From Thauera terpenica 58Eu (GTDB taxonomy: Bacteria > Pseudomonadota > Gammaproteobacteria > Burkholderiales > Rhodocyclaceae), in assembly GCF_000443165.1 (NCBI RefSeq), contig NZ_ATJV01000125.1, forward strand, positions 62,001 through 126,000: a DNA stretch of 64,000 bases, read 5' to 3'. The notes under the pieces are model-generated. The model made no database searches. It saw nothing but the letters and a program-made list of their open reading frames with translations, and had not been told where the DNA came from. Made by a program: the position numbers and the translations under genes. This document shows positions 62,639 to 64,000 of the stretch, piece after piece; the first letter of the stretch is position 1, and the number at the start of each line of letters is the position of its first letter.

Positions 62639-63430
62639 ATGCTCGATGGACGCGAAGACCAGGCCGCCGGGCTCAGACGCTTGTTTCGCCGCGCGCCACC
62701 GCAGGTGGTGGCGCTGTATGCCTGTGGTCGGCACCGTACGCACAACGCGGTGCTCACCGCCCATCGCCTCGCTGGTCATGCCGAGCGCGTGCTGATTCTG
62801 GATGAGGGCGAGGGTGAAGCAGGTCTGGGCGCCACCCTGGGCCTTGACCCGGGGCGCGATCTGCTGCAGGTGCTCGACGGGCGCACCACGCTCGCCGACG
62901 TGCTGCAGCCCGCGCGCGGCCTGCTCGGGCGCGTGCCCACGGTGGCCGCAGCGCTGACCCTGCCCTTGCTCGACGATGCGCGCCGTGCCTGCGTCATCGA
63001 GGCGCTGCGCATCCTGCATCGCCACGCCAGCATCGTGCTCGTGCATGCCGACGGCGAGCGCGCGGCCGAACCCTCGCCCTTCGTCAATGCCGCCCCCCGT
63101 CGGCTGTTGGTGGCCGAGGCCAGTGCCAGTGGCGCCACCGAGGCCTATCGCACGATCAAGGCCCTGGCGGCCGCTGGCGCCGGCTCGGTGCATGTGGCAG
63201 TGTGCCGGGCGCGCAACAAGGCCGACGCTGCGGCCTTCTTTGCCAGCCTGGAGGCGCTGGTGAGGCGCCATGTGGGCTTGCCGCTGGTGTGGCTGGGCGA
63301 GGTCGAGCGTGATGATCTGCTCGGGGGGCTGACCCAGGCCAGCGTGCCGCCGTCGGCGCGCGCGGCGAGCGCCGCCTTCATGCGTCGCATCGATGGCTTG
63401 AGTCGCAGTGCGCGTGGCCTTCGGGCCTGA
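62639..63430 (+). CDS. flhG: FlhG/FleN-like protein with degenerate ATP-binding loop
   Basis: 263 residues in the flhG position, one base after flhF, with a ggaggag box. The N-terminus has the DQAxxLR motif (DQAAGLR, residues 7-13) that in FlhG stimulates FlhF GTPase. The MinD/ParA-like fold is recognisable (VLILDEGEGEAGLGATLGLD lines up with the usual DADLGLANVDVLLGL region). The Walker A signature GGKGGVGKT is replaced by YACGRHRTHN, with neither lysine nor Gly-Lys-Thr, and the first catalytic Asp region is altered. It is probably unable to bind or hydrolyse ATP normally. Whether another full FlhG exists elsewhere is unknown. Confidence 0.82.
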   Translation: MLDGREDQAAGLRRLFRRAPPQVVALYACGRHRTHNAVLTAHRLAGHAERVLILDEGEGEAGLGATLGLDPGRDLLQVLDGRTTLADVLQPARGLLGRVPTVAAALTLPLLDDARRACVIEALRILHRHASIVLVHADGERAAEPSPFVNAAPRRLLVAEASASGATEAYRTIKALAAAGAGSVHVAVCRARNKADAAAFFASLEALVRRHVGLPLVWLGEVERDDLLGGLTQASVPPSARAASAAFMRRIDGLSRSARGLRA

Positions 63431-63481
63431 GCGCAAGACGCAAGGTGAGGCCTCACGCTGGTAAAGGCCTGGCCACTGCGG

Positions 63482-63487
63482 GACAAT
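63482..63487 (+). promoter_or_regulatory. Possible -10 box upstream of fliA
   Basis: GACAAT followed by GCGCGC, with a poor -35 TGGTAA (63459-63464). It ends 8 bases before an in-frame ATG at 63496 and 68 bases before the likelier fliA start. Confidence 0.25.
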
Positions 63488-63555
63488 GCGCGCACATGGA
63501 TATTCCCGGCGTCATGCTTCCTGCTGCACGCCGCAAGCACACACGGGCTCAATGG

Positions 63556-64000
63556 ATGTACGACGCGAAAGCTAATCTTGACAAGGGGTATCTGGTCGAA
63601 ACCCATGCGCCGCTGGTGAAGCGGATTGCATACCAGCTCATGTCGCGCCTGCCCGCCAGCGTCGATGTCGATGACCTCATCCAGAACGGCATGATCGGTC
63701 TGCTCGATGCCATCGGCCGCTATCAGGACGGGCTGGGAGCACAGTTCGAGACCTACGCGGTGCAGCGCGTGCGCGGCGCCATGCTCGACGGCCTGCGTGA
63801 GAACGACTGGCTGCCACGCAGCCTGAGGCGTGACATGCGCCGCATCGAATCCGCCATCCACAGCCTGGAGCAGCAAAACGGCCGCGCGCCGTCCGAGACC
63901 GAACTCGCCGCAGCGCTTGGCGTGTCGCTGGACGAATACCAGCACATGCTGCACGAGGCGCGCGGTCACCAGCTCGTCTACCTCGAGGACTTCAGCCGTG
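63556..64000 (+). CDS. fliA: Flagellar sigma factor FliA (sigma-28), 3' end outside window
   Basis: The first 148 residues of a group 3 sigma factor for late flagellar genes. Region 2 is clear: ETHAPLVKRIAYQLMSRLPA, DLIQNGMIGLLDAIGRY, QFETYAVQRVRGAMLDGLRE, NDWLPRSLRRDMRRIE, and region 3 begins before the window ends. ATG 63556 gives MYDAKANLDKGYLVE, matching the family. ATG 63496 is also in frame and would add 20 residues. It closes the visible flagellar cluster. Confidence 0.95.
   Translation, partial: MYDAKANLDKGYLVETHAPLVKRIAYQLMSRLPASVDVDDLIQNGMIGLLDAIGRYQDGLGAQFETYAVQRVRGAMLDGLRENDWLPRSLRRDMRRIESAIHSLEQQNGRAPSETELAAALGVSLDEYQHMLHEARGHQLVYLEDFSR

Noticed and set aside
63445..63456. Palindrome gtgaggcctcac after the flhG-like gene
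   Set aside because: No loop and no T-tract; too short to call a terminator or operator.
63462..63488. Possible sigma-28 promoter before fliA (TAAA plus 15 bases)
   Set aside because: The -10 position reads GGACAATG, a poor match to GCCGATAA.

Overview
This 64 kb window is chromosomal DNA from a GC-rich Gram-negative bacterium. The gene order (dedD-cvpA-purF-metZ, the serC-pheA-hisC-tyrA-aroA-rpsA supraoperon, surE-pcm-nlpD-rpoS, flhB-flhA-flhF-flhG-fliA) and gene content suggest a motile betaproteobacterium, most likely Rhodocyclales of the Thauera/Azoarcus type. That placement is inference; no rRNA is present. Almost all of the window is core genome. I see no insertion sequence, prophage, CRISPR array or integron.

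Layout. 1-5.6 kb (+): end of dedD, cvpA, purF, metZ, then a small ion-channel protein and an HD-GYP c-di-GMP phosphodiesterase. 5.8-7.7 kb (-): lpxH, ppiB, ppiA. 8.0-9.9 kb (+): cysS and a conserved small protein of unknown function. 10.1-13.9 kb (-): dnaJ, dnaK, grpE, with clear sigma-32 promoters before grpE and dnaK. 14.1-31.6 kb (+): gyrA and the mixed-function supraoperon (serC, pheA, hisC, tyrA, an aroA-cmk gene fusion, rpsA, ihfB), then lapA, lapB, cysM, the ydbH-ynbE-ydbL envelope set, a PolB-like exonuclease and a small membrane protein. 31.6-39.5 kb (+): tRNA-Val, thrS, infC, rpmI, rplT, pheS, pheT, ihfA, a MerR-family regulator and tRNA-Pro. 39.6-42.9 kb (+): surE, pcm, nlpD, rpoS. 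42.9-48.8 kb (-): a DUF2189 membrane protein and a tightly packed moxR-DUF58-tgpA-mltB operon. 49.0-52.1 kb (+): a histone-deacetylase-family hydrolase, dapA, bamC. 52.3-54.9 kb: divergent roxA (-) and rlmD (+). 55.2-57.6 kb (+): bioB, tRNA-Ser, rluE, a DUF192 protein. 57.8-64.0 kb (+): flhB, flhA, flhF, an flhG-like gene, and the start of fliA, which runs off the window.

Most interesting points: (1) the protein in the flhG position keeps the FlhF-stimulating DQAxxLR motif but has lost the Walker A ATP-binding loop; (2) between tRNA-Val and thrS lies a ten-residue reading frame with a good ribosome binding site and three consecutive Thr codons, followed by a rho-independent terminator, which looks like a transcription attenuator for thrS; (3) aroA and cmk are fused with almost no linker; (4) infC starts at ATC; (5) many putative -10 boxes share a CG-rich discriminator, and one sits so close to lapA that its mRNA may be leaderless.
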